From Crocodylus rhombifer (taxonomy: Eukaryota; Chordata; Crocodylia; Crocodylidae), in the NCBI GenBank assembly GCA_038503035.1, contig JAVSML010024579.1, positions 35,680-99,679 on the forward strand: 64,000 nt of DNA, in the 5' to 3' direction. Position numbers and translations under genes: made by a program. Under the pieces are notes generated by a model. That model saw only the letters and a program-made list of their open reading frames with translations. It had not been told where the DNA came from and did not search any database. Below, in pieces: positions 1-11,265 of this stretch (positions within the stretch are counted from its first letter, which is position 1; each line of letters starts with the position of its first letter).

Positions 1-622
1 GGAAGGCCAACCATACCTTGTCATGCATCCACAGATGCATCTCAGGCAGGTCCAAGGAGGTGATACTCCCCCTCTATGCAACATTGGTCAGGTCGCAGCT
101 GGAGTACTGTGTCCAGTTCTGGGTGCTGCACTTCAAGAGGGATGTGGACAACATGAAGAGGGTCCAGAGGAGGGCCACTCGCATGATCGGGGGCAACAGG
201 GCAGGCCCTACGAGGAGAGGCTACAGGACCTGAACCTGTTCAGCCTCCACAAGAGAAGGCTGAGGGGGGATCTAGTGGCCTGTTACAAACTAGTCAGAGG
301 GGACCAGCAGGCATTGGGGGAGTCCTTGTTCCCCCAAGCACTACCAGGAGTGACTAGAAATAATGGTCACAAGCTGTCAGAGTGTAGATTCAGGCTAGAC
401 ATCAGGAGGCGCTACTTCACCGTCAGGGCAGCTAGGATCTGGAACCAACTTCCAAGCGAAGTTGTGCTGGCTCCTACCCTGGGGGTCTTGAAGACAAAGC
501 TAGACAATCACCTTGCTGGGTTGTCTGACCCCAGTACTCTTTCCTGCCATGGCAGGGGGTTGGACTTGATGATCTGCTCAGGTCCCTTCTGACCCTACAA
601 ACTATGAAACTATGAAACTATG
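1..622 (+). mobile_element. CR1 LINE, 3' fragment (ACTATGAA subfamily)
   Basis: This is the 3' end of a CR1 non-LTR retrotransposon, cut by the left edge of the window. The frame encodes the C-terminal region of the reverse transcriptase protein, with recognisable CR1 blocks LPLYATLVRSQLEYCVQFW, RVQRRATRMI, LNLFSLHKRRLRGDL and VTRNNGHKL. A frameshift near 200-225 splits it into two frames (18-233 and 23-592). The end is the usual CR1 tail, GGACTTGATGATCTGCTCAGGTCCC, followed by a short run of ACTATGAA units at 599-622. The wording of the tail and protein places it in the same subfamily as the minus-strand copy at 46283-48170. It is 5'-incomplete and not functional. Confidence 0.93.
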
Positions 623-1136
623 CTTGGTGAGCACAGGGTGCAGTACCTGGCCCCATCCAGGGCAGCTGGCTGCTGGCTCAGGGGCAGAAAGCTGCATCCA
701 ATGGCAGATCACATCCAGATGGCCACACATGATGTCCCACAGCCTGCAGTGAGAGTTGTGCAGGGTGACAAGACATGCCACAACTCCTGGGTCTGTGTGC
801 TTGAGCACAGGTGGTGTGGTGCCACGATGGGGTGCTGGCAGGCCAGGACACATAGGCACATGCAATTAACAAGGCCAGGGTGGGGAGGGTAATTCCTCTT
901 GGACTCTTCTGGAAGCCTCTGGTTGAAGTCAGAAAAAGGTCTACAATGAGGCAGTGGAGGTTGGGGGTGTTGTTGCCTGCACCAGGCAGCAAATCACAGG
1001 GGACCTGGGCACTCAGCTGTAGTCAGCAGTCTCCAACAGCTTGGGGAGCCCGCAGGGCATACTAGGAGGCATGCGGGAGTGTCTTCTACCTGTGGGCCTC
1101 AGCCAGCATAGGCTGCCTGCATGGCTTCTCCCTTAC
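623..1136. other. No gene recognised; moderately G+C-rich spacer
   Basis: This follows directly after the CR1 tail. Short frames on both strands overlap each other and lack any known domain. No repeat boundary is visible. It may be part of the unclassified repeat that continues at 1137. Confidence 0.4.
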
Positions 1137-1245
1137 AAGGGCAAATGTGTATACTGTTTGCTTCTGATCCAAAGTAGGTCATTTATAGAAAACCGCGTAA
1201 CTTTGATCCATTCCTCCCTGGCTTTTAAAATGTCTGTGCATGCCC
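1137..1245 (+). repeat. Unclassified dispersed repeat, copy 1
   Basis: About 105 bp here matches 24223-24325 in the same orientation. Both contain AGGGCAAATGTGT, TTTATAGAAAACC or its variant TTACAGAAAACC, and the word GATCCATTC. They are diverged but collinear, so they are two copies of one old interspersed repeat. No coding capacity or family name can be given. Confidence 0.6.
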
Positions 1246-4016
1246 AAGGAGTGGAGAAAATGGGCTTACTGCAAGGCAATAAAATTCCCATTCCTAGCAT
1301 TACTTCTACTAATATCTAATACCTATTACTGTCATATTTTGATACACAGTTATGTGGCTGAAAGCATGTCAAGTGCCTTACAGAAGAGGTAGAAAACAAA
1401 TCCTACACAGAGAGATTAAAGTCTATGTTCAGGTGCACATGAGGGTAAACTGAAAAGTAAGAGGATGGGAGGTGAGAGTTAAGCAAGCTACATAGATAAG
1501 AATATAAACAAAATTAGCCTAGACATGTAAAACAGTTCTTTAATATACAGATATATGCACATTTCTATTCATGTGTGCACGCATCTAGATGTATGATAAC
1601 ATGAATAACTACATTTATTTCTTTTAATAATTTGATATAAATATAATGTAATTCATACACTCTACATACCTATCATAATTTCTAGCTGTTTAGTTCACTC
1701 CTTCCAGATGATTCTGCAGAAATGAATTTTATGGAGATTTGAAGCCAGACTGTCAAATAGTGTTTTGGAGATTGTTACATGCATACTGGAGGAAAAAACA
1801 CTCCTCAAACATATTGTTGGACCTATTTCATAGGTTAAAAATAAATGTTCATATTTGTAACTGTTGTAACTTAAACAAACAAAACATTTTCTCAGTTTGC
1901 AATCATGCAAGACTATTCAAGCAAGTCACAAATGCAGCTGCATCTGCACAGATAGAGAAATCAAATAAGGTTATACTGGACTTGATTTCTTTTTTAAATG
2001 CATGTAATACTAGTAGAATTAATTTAATATTTGGTTGTCTTTCATCTTTAAGCATTGCTTCACTTATCCTTGTTAAATATTCTGATTGAATAAAATATGA
2101 GAAACTTAGCATGCTGGTGTGCTAGGTATCCATCCTTCTGTTGCAATCACTGTCATATCAGTGTGTCAGTATCTTTAAAATGCAGGCCACACCTCAACCT
2201 GAATATATGCATGTATCTGAGGCATCAGTAAAAATGGCCTCCTAACAACACTGTACATAAAAAACAACTGAAGAGAAAAACACATAATAATTAACGGGTG
2301 TCAGAAACAGAACCAATATGAGAACATGGTGCTACCATTCAAGGATGTTTAAACTGCAAACCTTACAGATGACCAAGATAAATAGCCAGCATCATGTTAA
2401 TCTTCAAAAAGTACTTGCTCTTCATGTCATGAAAAATTCCTTCTCTCAAGTGATGGAGTTTACCCTGTAAATAAAATCTCTCAAGTAATGGAAGAAATAA
2501 CCCATGACACTGGTGGGGGAAATTAAATTAGAGTCACTAATAGCAGGTCAGCACAGTCTGAGCAGAGGTAATGGAAGTGACCACATGAATGATAAGCAGG
2601 CCTTCACTAGGCTGTGACAACTGTCTCCCAGAGACTGTGACGAACATTCATCTATGTGGCAAGCAATTCACAATCCAGACACTAACATGTTTATAGTGCA
2701 GTCCGACACTCCAACTCAGCAAGAGCATGTCAGTCTCTCTCAGCTGGATGTTTTAATTCCCCAATGAAGGCCATTAGGAGGAGTAAAAATCTTTGATCCT
2801 TATTCCCTTGCTAAATCAATTTGCCACTGCAAAGAAGCTTCTTTTTTTTTCTTGATGTTGTGAGTAACCTTTTGAACTGGTTGCCACCCTGCCTGCAGCA
2901 AGACCAGGTAACTCCATATTTACCCTACAGCCCCAAAAGAGAAAAAACGGGAATTATAACTGTTTAGAATTATAAAGCTCCCACCTATGCTTGTTCTGTT
3001 TTGTTTTGTTTTTTTAAAGACTTCAATACCATTACAATAGCCATTGGCAAGATAACATAGTATACTGTTAAACTAAAATGGAATCCTGCACTTTACACAA
3101 AGCACCTCTGAAAGTCAGTGGGAGATTTATTTCACAATACCTGGTCATGATCACTGAACTTTTGATGTAAACATAATAACCTAATAAATAACACAGGACC
3201 ACAGAAAATATAGGCTTCTATAAAATATGGGGCCAGGAACCAGGGTCAGATTCTACCACCTATGCTCTCTGATTTAGAAACTATACACTTAAAACACTCC
3301 ACCATCATTACAGAGTATTTTCACTAGGAGTTAGGAATGTGAATGGTAGAAATATGAGGTTCACAGAAATGAATAATGAAGTCCTGTGCAAAGCAAATAT
3401 AAATAAATAAAATCCATCAGTGTAGGAAGGCCTGTTTAAATAATTAGAGGCTGAAAGAAATGCAGGTTTACATTATCTACAGGATATATGTGTCCTTAAC
3501 CTTTTTGTCATTATCTTAAAACAAACAGCATATTAAAATGGAAATTTCCCAAGAGTTACTGGTTTGCAAAGTGAAATAATGAACTTCATATCCCTCATTT
3601 ACTCCTACTTGTTTCCATTTAAATGGTGATTATGCCTGCTCAGTACTAATGATCATTTGGCAATATTAGTATGTGGTTTGAAAATCTGAAAGTACAACTG
3701 CATAGATAAGAAAACTTCTAATAGATGCTAGTTAGAGTTTTTTGTTTTTACAGTGGAGTTTATTTTGTGTCTGGTCATTCAAACTGGCACAGAACAGCTT
3801 CTTTTTAGAGTAGCTCAGCTATTCTAAACCTGACTTTTAGTGGTGCTAAGCACCTGAAACTCCTGTTTGGACTATGGGAAACTAATACCACTGAATATTT
3901 TTTTTAAATTCAGTCTTTTGCTCATATTTTTCTGATCTCCCCTTGCTGTTTGAGATAAATTCCAAGTTGGGACCTGATCCAAGGCCCAAAGTCAATAGGA
4001 ATTCTTCCACTGATTC
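1246..4016. other. AT-rich non-coding DNA, nothing recognised
   Basis: About 2.8 kb of AT-rich sequence. The frame at 1739-2089 (116 codons) is isolated and has no recognisable domain. No splice-flanked conserved exon, RNA gene or repeat boundary was seen. Confidence 0.6.
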
Positions 4017-4220
4017 CCCTAAGTCAGGGATGGGCAAAATTCAGCCGGGGGGGCTGGATGTGGCCCGCCAAGCCATTCTATCTGGCCCACAGGGCCCCTA
4101 AAAAATTTAGAAAATGAATATTTATCTGCCTTGGGCAACCTGTCATGCAGCCCTCAATGGCTTACCAACACTCAGAAAGCAACCCTCCACCCGAAATAAT
4201 TGCCCACCCCTGCCCTAAGC
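4017..4220 (+). mobile_element. hAT MITE with 8-bp target site duplication
   Basis: A short non-autonomous DNA transposon. The body (4025-4212, 188 bp) begins CAGGGATGGGCAAA and ends ATTGCCCACCCCTG, a terminal inverted repeat typical of hAT MITEs. The flanks are CCCTAAGT (4017-4024) and CCCTAAGC (4213-4220), an 8-bp duplication with one mismatch, the hAT target size. The interior carries the GGCCCGCC and CTGGCCCACAGGG words common in amniote members of this group. It has no coding capacity and would have been moved by a hAT transposase in trans. Confidence 0.9.
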
Positions 4221-4875
4221 TTTGGATCAGGCCATTGCTCCTCTTCTATACATTTTGATCCTGATATAAATGACCATTTGGGAAGGGAGTGGGGAGTGGA
4301 TAAAGAGCAGTAAAAAGAAAGCAATATTCAGTATGAGGGTGGGAAATGGGGCAGAGATGGGGGAACAACTGCATTTTACATTTTATTTGAGAGTGGGTTT
4401 CAAAGGTTGTATGCAAGTTGCTCCACGAGCTGCCTTATCAAGGCTGGTCAGCTTTATGTTCAGGATTTCCAGCCAGTTTATTTTTCATGAGACAATAAAA
4501 CAAACAAGCACGTAAACAATACAACAAGCAACCAAACCAACCCAGAACATAGTATCTTTTTTCAGACCTTGAGAGGGGCAACCTAGGCTCTGTGTTTCTC
4601 ACTCAGCATCAGAGCCTCCTATTCTTGCTGGCTGCTCCTAGAGGTCTTAACTCTCTCTGTGGCTACATCCTCATTTGCTAATCATCAGTTGCAGCCATCT
4701 TCCAGCCTTCCTGCCAGACACACTATCAATTGCTGATTATCTATAGCTGGGTTTCAGCCTCCTGAAGTCACCTTTTTACAGGTGCCAATCAGACCTGGCT
4801 CCCATTAACTTTGCTTTAAAGTCTTCATTTCTGCAAGGCAGAACTCATGTGTACAATACATTTTTATTTAAAAGA
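4221..4875. other. No gene recognised
   Basis: Unique-looking non-coding DNA. The small frame at 4270-4515 has no known motif. Confidence 0.5.
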
Positions 4876-5100
4876 AAGAAGTAGATAGCCATATTAGACT
4901 AAAGTCAGTTGGAAAGCTGGGTAGATATGCACTTTTATAAATCAACTAACTGCATAAGAGTGAGCACAAGCCTTCATGAATCCATATTAACTTCATCAAA
5001 TACTGTTTAGAGCAGCCTCTAAACTGAACTTGGGTGCACGAAAGCTTGTGCTCTATTTATCTCATTTAGCTAGTCTATAAAGGTGCCTTCTAATTAGAAA
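4876..5100. repeat. Palindromic interspersed repeat (AAGCTTGTGCTC type)
   Basis: Two arms face each other around about 5010. The left arm, read on the minus strand, has ATGAAGGCTTGTGCTC followed by AGTTGATTTATAAAAGTGC. The right arm, on the plus strand, has CACGAAAGCTTGTGCTC followed by AGCTAGTCTATAAAGGTGC. The outer left part (AGTAGATAGCCATATTAGAC) resembles the flank of a repeat widespread in turtles and crocodilians. It looks like a decayed fold-back or MITE-type element; its exact family is not assigned. Confidence 0.6.
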
Positions 5101-8100
5101 GAAAAATATTCTGCAATTGTTAACTTTCCAGAAAGCTCATGGAAATACATATCATGCCATTTCAATTTAAAAACTTCTTCAAAATTAACTCTTTAGAAAT
5201 CTGAACATTCACAGTGAGCATAATTGGTAAAGGCCAAAATCTTTTTTTTATAGTTCCTGGGGGAAAAAATTTAAAAGGCATTTCTTCACTTGGAGATTCT
5301 TTACAGAACTTTTCCAATGGTTTCATCTACTGATTGATGACTATCAAGACCTTCAGAAATTAGGACTAATAATAATAGAGGTATAAAAGAGGTGTACAAT
5401 TGTTGAGTTGTGTAAATTCTGCCACTAAAAAGGAAACAATTTCTTATTGCTTGGAGAAAGTTTCAATAATCTAGGCATCTTCCAAACACTGAAGGTGAAT
5501 TTTCCCAGATCCAACAGTGTCACTGCTGAACACTTCGGATGGACTTACTGTACAATCTCCATTTACTTTCCAAGTTTTCTAATGTTTCTTGAGATACGTT
5601 TGGAAGGTATCTTTTAAAAAGGGCTGACTCTAGATAGTAGAATATCCTACTGAGCTGGTGTTACAGGCATGTTCATTAGCATTTAGCAAATCTACATTAC
5701 AATATGACTAAAGGCTTTGACTAAGATCTGCATGCAAGTGTGCCAGGCACAGTACATATACACAAAAAGAGAAAGTTTGCCCCAACAAACTTAGAATCTA
5801 GGCAGACAACTTAAGGAAAGAAGTAAAACCCAGTAATTACTATTTGGTGCCAAGAAGGATTAAGGGCCAGATCCAGACAGGTAAACTTAGCGTCTACATC
5901 AAGCTTCATTGCAGTTTATACCTACTATAACAGAAAAAAGGCATCCAGAATATCCCTGTTCCAGCTTCCCCAGTACCTACGAGATATGCAAACTTAGGCT
6001 ACTGAGCCAATACATAATTAAATTAAGTCACTACCTTGATACCATCTAAGACCCTGGTGGGCTCCGATCTGCCAGATTGTACCCAAGTCAGACCAACAGC
6101 ATTGTGTTAAAGGCAAAGCAGAGCACCTACAACCACCTGTTGCTTCTGCTCACCTTTTGAATGCTACTCTAGTGGTTAGCACTCTCACCCATGAAGTAAG
6201 AATCCAGAGAATTTGGTTCACCTCACCTTGAAGAGCTGCAGACCCACTTCTCTTAGTGTGCATCCTAACTAAAAGACTGCTGAATAGCCTAAGGCATTCT
6301 CAGGCCCACCTATTGAAACTGGGCCATGGTGAGGCTAAGAGTTATGGAGATAGAAGGCAAGCAAGAATGCTTTCATCCAGTAATAAGTTCATTTTCTTGG
6401 AAGAGAAAGAGGAGTCCTAGGTTGTGGCCTCTGCTCCAAAGATTATTTCTTGTTTGTTTAATTTTTTGTAATACAATGAATGTCTAATTCATTGTGTGAA
6501 AATGCACGCGCAGTCCTGGTAAAGGGACCGAAACCAAGATGCTTCTTTGCTCTGCATGCTCATTTTTTAGAAGCACCCAATCCTCTGTACTGACTGTAAA
6601 GGAAACTTTGATACATAATCCTTTTTCTCTGAATCACTTTCCTTAGCCTACATGCTTAATTTGTGCGTTTCCACTGCCTAAATAAAGACATCTATGGGAC
6701 AAATCTGAATTTTGCTCCGGGTAAATTGTGCAGGTCCAAAAAGGGAAAGTCTGTGGCAAGGCTCAAAGCTGAAACCTGCTCTTTTGATTTTCAGTACAGT
6801 GTTTTATCCACAAGGCTCTTTCATCTCACATGGTTCTTCCATAATCTCACCTCATAAAATTAGATTTTTCTGCCACTGGCCCCAAGAAATACTGATTTTA
6901 CCACATTCTTTATGTTACCTATAAAAACCCTCATACTTGCCCTCATCAAGAATATAGACAATGAGTTGGACAAGATATTAAAATCAGTTTTTATTAATAA
7001 AGGGTTGCTTCTCTTCCCCACCCCCAGCACAAAGCACTAGAGAGAAAGAAGAGCTGTTTATATTATTTATACTATATAATAAGAAAGCAAATATGCTAAA
7101 ATTGTTACCAAATAAGATACACGTACTTGAAATAATTCTAGATGATGCATCCACTTCTCAGAACTGCAACTAATCTACTGTATTCTAGCTAATGGTTTTC
7201 ATGACAAGAGTCAGCAGGAAAACAACTCATCAGCAGAGCTTTGACATATGTCAAAAGTCAGCTAGGTAATGTACTACAGAAGACCATTAGAAAGAAGAGA
7301 TGATGGTCAAGGACAGAAAAAAGGAATCAGCAAATAAGCACTGGTTTCTTTATACCGATCTTAAGTCTCAACATCTCATTATAGTTATCTAGCCGAATAG
7401 GTTATGTGCTCAGGTTCCTATAAATTTAATTGGCATTTTCACTTTTAAAAACATCTCAGTAAACATGTATTTGAAAGGATTGACATTCAGTTTCAAACAT
7501 GAATACCAGGTAACATAACATATTTTGTGCATAAGGTGAAGTGATATGCTATTATGAAGATGCACTAAGATCTTTTAATGCAACCCTCTCCCCTTTGCAG
7601 CAGCCTACAAAATGTGAAAAGTATGCTAGCAAAAGGAATTTGCACCTAAACAGACTGTGCTTCCTATTATCCCCTACATAGGGCTGTGGCATATTTGCCA
7701 CAATGTAGTTTGGAGGGGGGGAGGGAAGGAGAGAGAGAATATTAGTTGAGCCCCTCTGGGATCCTAACATTAAAGGTAGCTCCTAGAATTAAAAAGTTTT
7801 GTGGTTGGAGTGCTTATGTTTGGTTTTGATTATATAAGGATTATTCCATGCAGTGTCTTAGAAAGAAAAGCATTGGTCTGGGTCAGCTTGTAGGGAAACT
7901 TTTTTACAAGAATTAAGGTACAAAACTCTCCTCAAAAACCAGTAATCTATACTACAAATGGAGAGTGTATCGAAATAAAATATGTAAAGGCCTTGTGAGT
8001 ATATCAGTTGAATACATGCAGTGAAAATACCCCTGTATATCAAAGCTTTTGAAAAGGTAATTTTCAAATGGGAAGCATCTCTCTACACTGTATAAAACAA

Positions 8101-8709
8101 AGAAATATTTCACGGACTGAACATAAGCAGGGAACAAGGCATGCTACCATATCATTATGACAACATTTCCGAGAGTGAAACTAAGTAGTGAAATATGAAA
8201 AAGTTGCATAAAAAAAATGAGTCTTTCTTAATGGGGATGAAAATGGTTTTGGTAAAGAAAACATGAAGGTGGGAGCTCATCATTATCTGGTCCTAAGCAA
8301 AAGAAGTTTAACCCACCATAGATTATGGGCTACAGATATTCGATTTGGCAATGCAAAGATTATCCATATTAGGCACTTATTTGGCCTTTTGAATAATACC
8401 ATGAGTGAAATTCTATGATGTGTAAAACTCAAGGAATCAGACAAACACATAATTAGCATTATAATCTACAGATTCTTGAATTACCAGTATTAATTTGATT
8501 GCTATATGCCTTGTTAAGGAGATCATTTAGAGTGCAGGTGGCATTGCCAATTTTCTCCTGATCTGGCCACAAAAAGCAGTTTATAGAAGTGACCAAACAA
8601 AAATTAACAGATGCAGACAGCTTTAAAAATGGCCAATCGGGTGAAAATCTGATCCCTCATTGCATGAAAGGGCAGATGGAGACATTTCAAAATAGAGTGT
8701 CTTCTGTAA
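5101..8709. other. AT-rich non-coding DNA, nothing firmly recognised
   Basis: About 3.6 kb without a supported gene. A tRNA-like A-box word, TAGTGGTTAGCACTC, occurs near 6170 and may belong to an old SINE-like repeat, but no B box or cloverleaf follows. The frames at 6663-6924 and 7552-8137 are short, overlapping and without domains. Confidence 0.5.
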
Positions 8710-9055
8710 CTTCTTTCTGTACTGCCTGCCAGCCTCAAGCTGTTTTCAGAATGGGAGGGGGGAAAGGGAGTGGAGGGAGATTGGTCTGGGGTCTTTTTAG
8801 CACTAGCTGAAGGGTGGGGCGAGTGTATTGGAGCCCTCCTGAGCTGGCTGGGGAACCCCTAGAATAAGCTCCCTCTGTTCTCTTTCCTGACCCCCATGCT
8901 GAAACAGGGACAGGCTGGGAGAGAGGAGGGGCCATTGCTAGGGGAAACTGGCTGCAGCCAGCAGCTAGATTCTCCTCATCCCTGGAACCAACAGTGAATT
9001 CTGTTTGGTCCGGGGGATAGCTGTAACTCAGAACGCTTCCTACAAAGTGAATGAC
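8710..9055 (+). repeat. Unclassified ~350-bp dispersed repeat, copy 1 (plus)
   Basis: This segment is collinear with the reverse complement of 32490-32815. Shared words in order are GTTTTCAGAATG, GGTGGGG.GAGTGTATTGG, GGGGAACCCCTA, CTGAAACAGGGACAGG, GAGGGGCCA and GTAACTCAGAA. The copies are diverged but clearly the same element. It has no convincing frame, terminal repeat or poly(A) tail, so its class is unknown. Confidence 0.78.
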
Positions 9056-9345
9056 TGGTGCCTCCTGAGACTGGGGGGGAACAATTTGTAGGCAGCCATG
9101 TCAAAGATGGGGTGGCGAGCAGCAACTACCCGCAGAAGCCACTGATCGCATTGTTGGGGAGAGTGGGGGATTGCGAGTGGTGGCCACCTGCAAAAGCCAG
9201 TGGCAGTGAGTGGCCACCCCCCACAGAAGCCAGCAGCAGTGGGGAGGTAGGGGGGTGATGAACAGCAACTGCCCACAGAAGCCAGTGGTGGTGGTGACTA
9301 TACCTGGGGGGGCACATGCCCCCCCGTACCCCTCCCCTATGAGTC
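9056..9345 (+). repeat. G+C-rich degenerate minisatellite
   Basis: Irregular direct repeats of a unit like CAGCAACTGCCCACAGAAGCCAGTGG occur three to four times between about 9118 and 9300, followed by a palindromic stretch GGGGGGGCACATGCCCCCCC. The overlapping frames on both strands here come from the repeat and are not genes. A similar C-run/CATGTGCC arrangement occurs at 15712-15985. Confidence 0.6.
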
Positions 9346-9554
9346 ACCTATGCAGAGACCTATACTTCTGGCTGTACCTCCTGACCAATAATAACTCTAA
9401 CTTCTCTGATACAAAATAGTCAGCAACAGCTATGTCATTATAATCCGAAAGACATGGCGATCACTAGTGACTGGGAAATAAAACCTGATTCTGATATCAA
9501 TTATATCCATCTCCACTAACTTAAATGGATTAACTCCTGATATATATCACAGTG
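9346..9554. other. Short spacer, nothing recognised
   Basis: AT-rich sequence between two repeats, with no gene or motif. Confidence 0.4.
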
Positions 9555-9985
9555 GACATATCTACACATGCAAATAGTATGCCCAAAAAAACTCCAGCAT
9601 GGTTCATGCCAGAGTTTATTGCTCCCAGGCATAGCAATTACGCATGCAACCAGGACTACCAGCATTTTGAGCCAGGGTGGCACAGCCCCAGCTGGCAGAG
9701 GCCTGGGGGTCAGCCTGCCAGCCTAGATCTGCTCCCGCCCAGCTCAATGTGCTGCAGAAGGGCTAGCTGGGACACAAGTGTCTACCTCCTACACATGCAC
9801 TGCAGCAGAGTAAATAACACTGCAATAGGATGATACTTGTGTCTGGCGGTACTACCCTATGGCAGAGTTAATTAGTTTACTCTGGCCTAATAGTGCTGCA
9901 CATGTAGATGGTGATGCTTTACTGCAGAGCTAAGTAATCATCTTTGCAGTAAAGCACATGTGTAGAGGCCCCCAGTGAATCATGT
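9555..9985 (+). mobile_element. MITE, CTACACATG-terminus family, copy 1
   Basis: About 430 bp, collinear with 21448-21897. Shared words include CTCCAGCAT, CAGAGTTTATTGCTCC or its variant, GCAGCAGAGTAAATAAC, TTAATTAGTTTACTCTGGCC and CAGTAAAGCA. The left end reads GGACATATCTACACATGC and the right end, on the opposite strand, reads GGGGCCTCTACACATGTGC, so the element has short imperfect terminal inverted repeats. It resembles in style the Harbinger-like MITEs described from crocodilians, but I cannot confirm the family. It has no coding capacity. Confidence 0.75.
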
Positions 9986-10411
9986 CCTATGCCAGTACAT
10001 TCATGTGACGACCTGATTTGAAAATAAATCTAGCTGACAGATGTCATACTGGCAAACAGAAATTTTCTGACTGGGAAACCTAACAAATATACTGTTTTAG
10101 CTGGGAAGCATTCATTCAGCATTTTCCTGGGAGAATTGCAGAAGCTAATTCAGAAATCAGAGGAAGACAGGCAGGAACACCATATATGTAGAAATGGTAG
10201 AGGCAAGATCTCAGACATCTGTACTGACATTACACAGGCCAGTCCTTTAAATCCTTGCACAGGGTTTCAGACAAGGATCTGAATAAGAATATATCGGTCA
10301 GCATGATTATATCTATATAATGTGTTGCTATAAATTAAGGAGACATATGATTGTTCCTAATTTCTTGATTTTATTTCTCTTTATCTTAATTCACATATGA
10401 AGTTTCTTATT
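9986..10411. other. AT-rich spacer, nothing recognised
   Basis: Non-coding sequence between a MITE and a CR1 3' end. Confidence 0.4.
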
Positions 10412-11265
10412 TTCATAGATTCATAGATTCATAGATACTAGGGTCGGAAGGGACCTCAATAGATCATCGAGTCCGACCCCCTGCATAAGCAGGAAAGAGT
10501 GCTGGGCCTACATTACCCCAGCTAGATACACATCTAGCCTTCGCTTGAAGACCCCCAGGGTAGGGGAGAGCACCACCTCCCTTGGGAGCCCGTTCCAGAC
10601 CTTGGCCACTCGAACTGTGAAGAAGTTCCTCCTAATATCCAATCTAAATCTGCTCTCTTCTAGCTTGTGGCCATTATTTCTTGTAACCCCCGGGGGGGCC
10701 TTGGTGAATAAATACTCACCAATTCCCTTCTGTGCCCCCCTGATGAACTTATAGGCAGCCACCAGGTCGCCTCTCAACCTTCTCTTACGGAGGCTGAAAG
10801 GGTCCAGTTTCTCTAGTCTCTCCTCGTAGGGCTTGGCCTGCAGGCCCTTAACCATACGAGTGGCCCTTCTCTGGACCCTCTCCAGGTTATCCGCATCCTT
10901 CATGAAGTGTGGCGCCCAGAATTGCACGCAGTACTCCAGCTGCGGTCTGACCAGCGCCCGATAGAGGGGAAGTATCACCTCCTTGGACCTATTTGTCATG
11001 CATCTGCTGATGCACGATAAAGTGCCATTGGCTTTTCTGATGGTTTCGTCACACTGCCGACTCATGTTCATCTTGGAGTCCACTAGGACTCCAAGATCCC
11101 TTTCCACCTCCGTGCCACCCAGCAGGTCATTTCCTAGGCTGTAGGTGTGCTGGACATTTTTCCTCCCTAGATGCAGCACTTTGCATTTCTCCTTGTTGAA
11201 CTGCATTCTGTTGTTTTCTTTGTCTAACCTGTCCAGGTCTGCTTGCAGCAGCTCCTCCTCTTCTT
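10412..11265 (-). mobile_element. CR1 LINE, 5'-truncated (ATTCATAG subfamily)
   Basis: A minus-strand CR1. Its 3' end, on the plus strand, begins with three ATTCATAG-type units (about 10416-10438) followed by the CR1 signature GGGTCGGAAGGGACCTC. The element extends to about 11265, where the protein reads ELLQADLDRL and stops matching. The 232-codon frame inside it is listed separately. No clear target site duplication is visible, as is usual for CR1. Confidence 0.93.
10508..11206 (-). pseudogene. CR1 ORF2 fragment: C-terminal region after the RT core
   Basis: An open frame of 232 codons that covers only the C-terminal part of the CR1 reverse transcriptase protein. It starts just downstream of where the FADD catalytic box should lie. 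The order is MQFNKEKCKVLHLGRKN (thumb-side block), LPLYRALVRPQLEYCVQFW, RRATRMVKGLQ, RKRRLRGDLVAAYKF, APPGVTRNNGHKL, and GVFKRRLDVYLAG at the end. It has no premature stop, which suggests a fairly young insertion. It cannot be active because the endonuclease and catalytic palm are absent. The first ATG is internal to the ancestral protein and not a real start. Confidence 0.9.

Noticed and set aside
1739..2089. 116-codon frame in AT-rich DNA
   Set aside because: Composition-driven, overlapped by an opposite frame, and without motif or context.
6160..6185. tRNA-like A box TAGTGGTTAGCACTC
   Set aside because: No matching B box or cloverleaf was found within tRNA distance. At best it is a decayed SINE.
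9040..9347. Several overlapping frames on both strands near 9.0-9.35 kb
   Set aside because: They come from a G+C-rich minisatellite; both strands are open because of composition.
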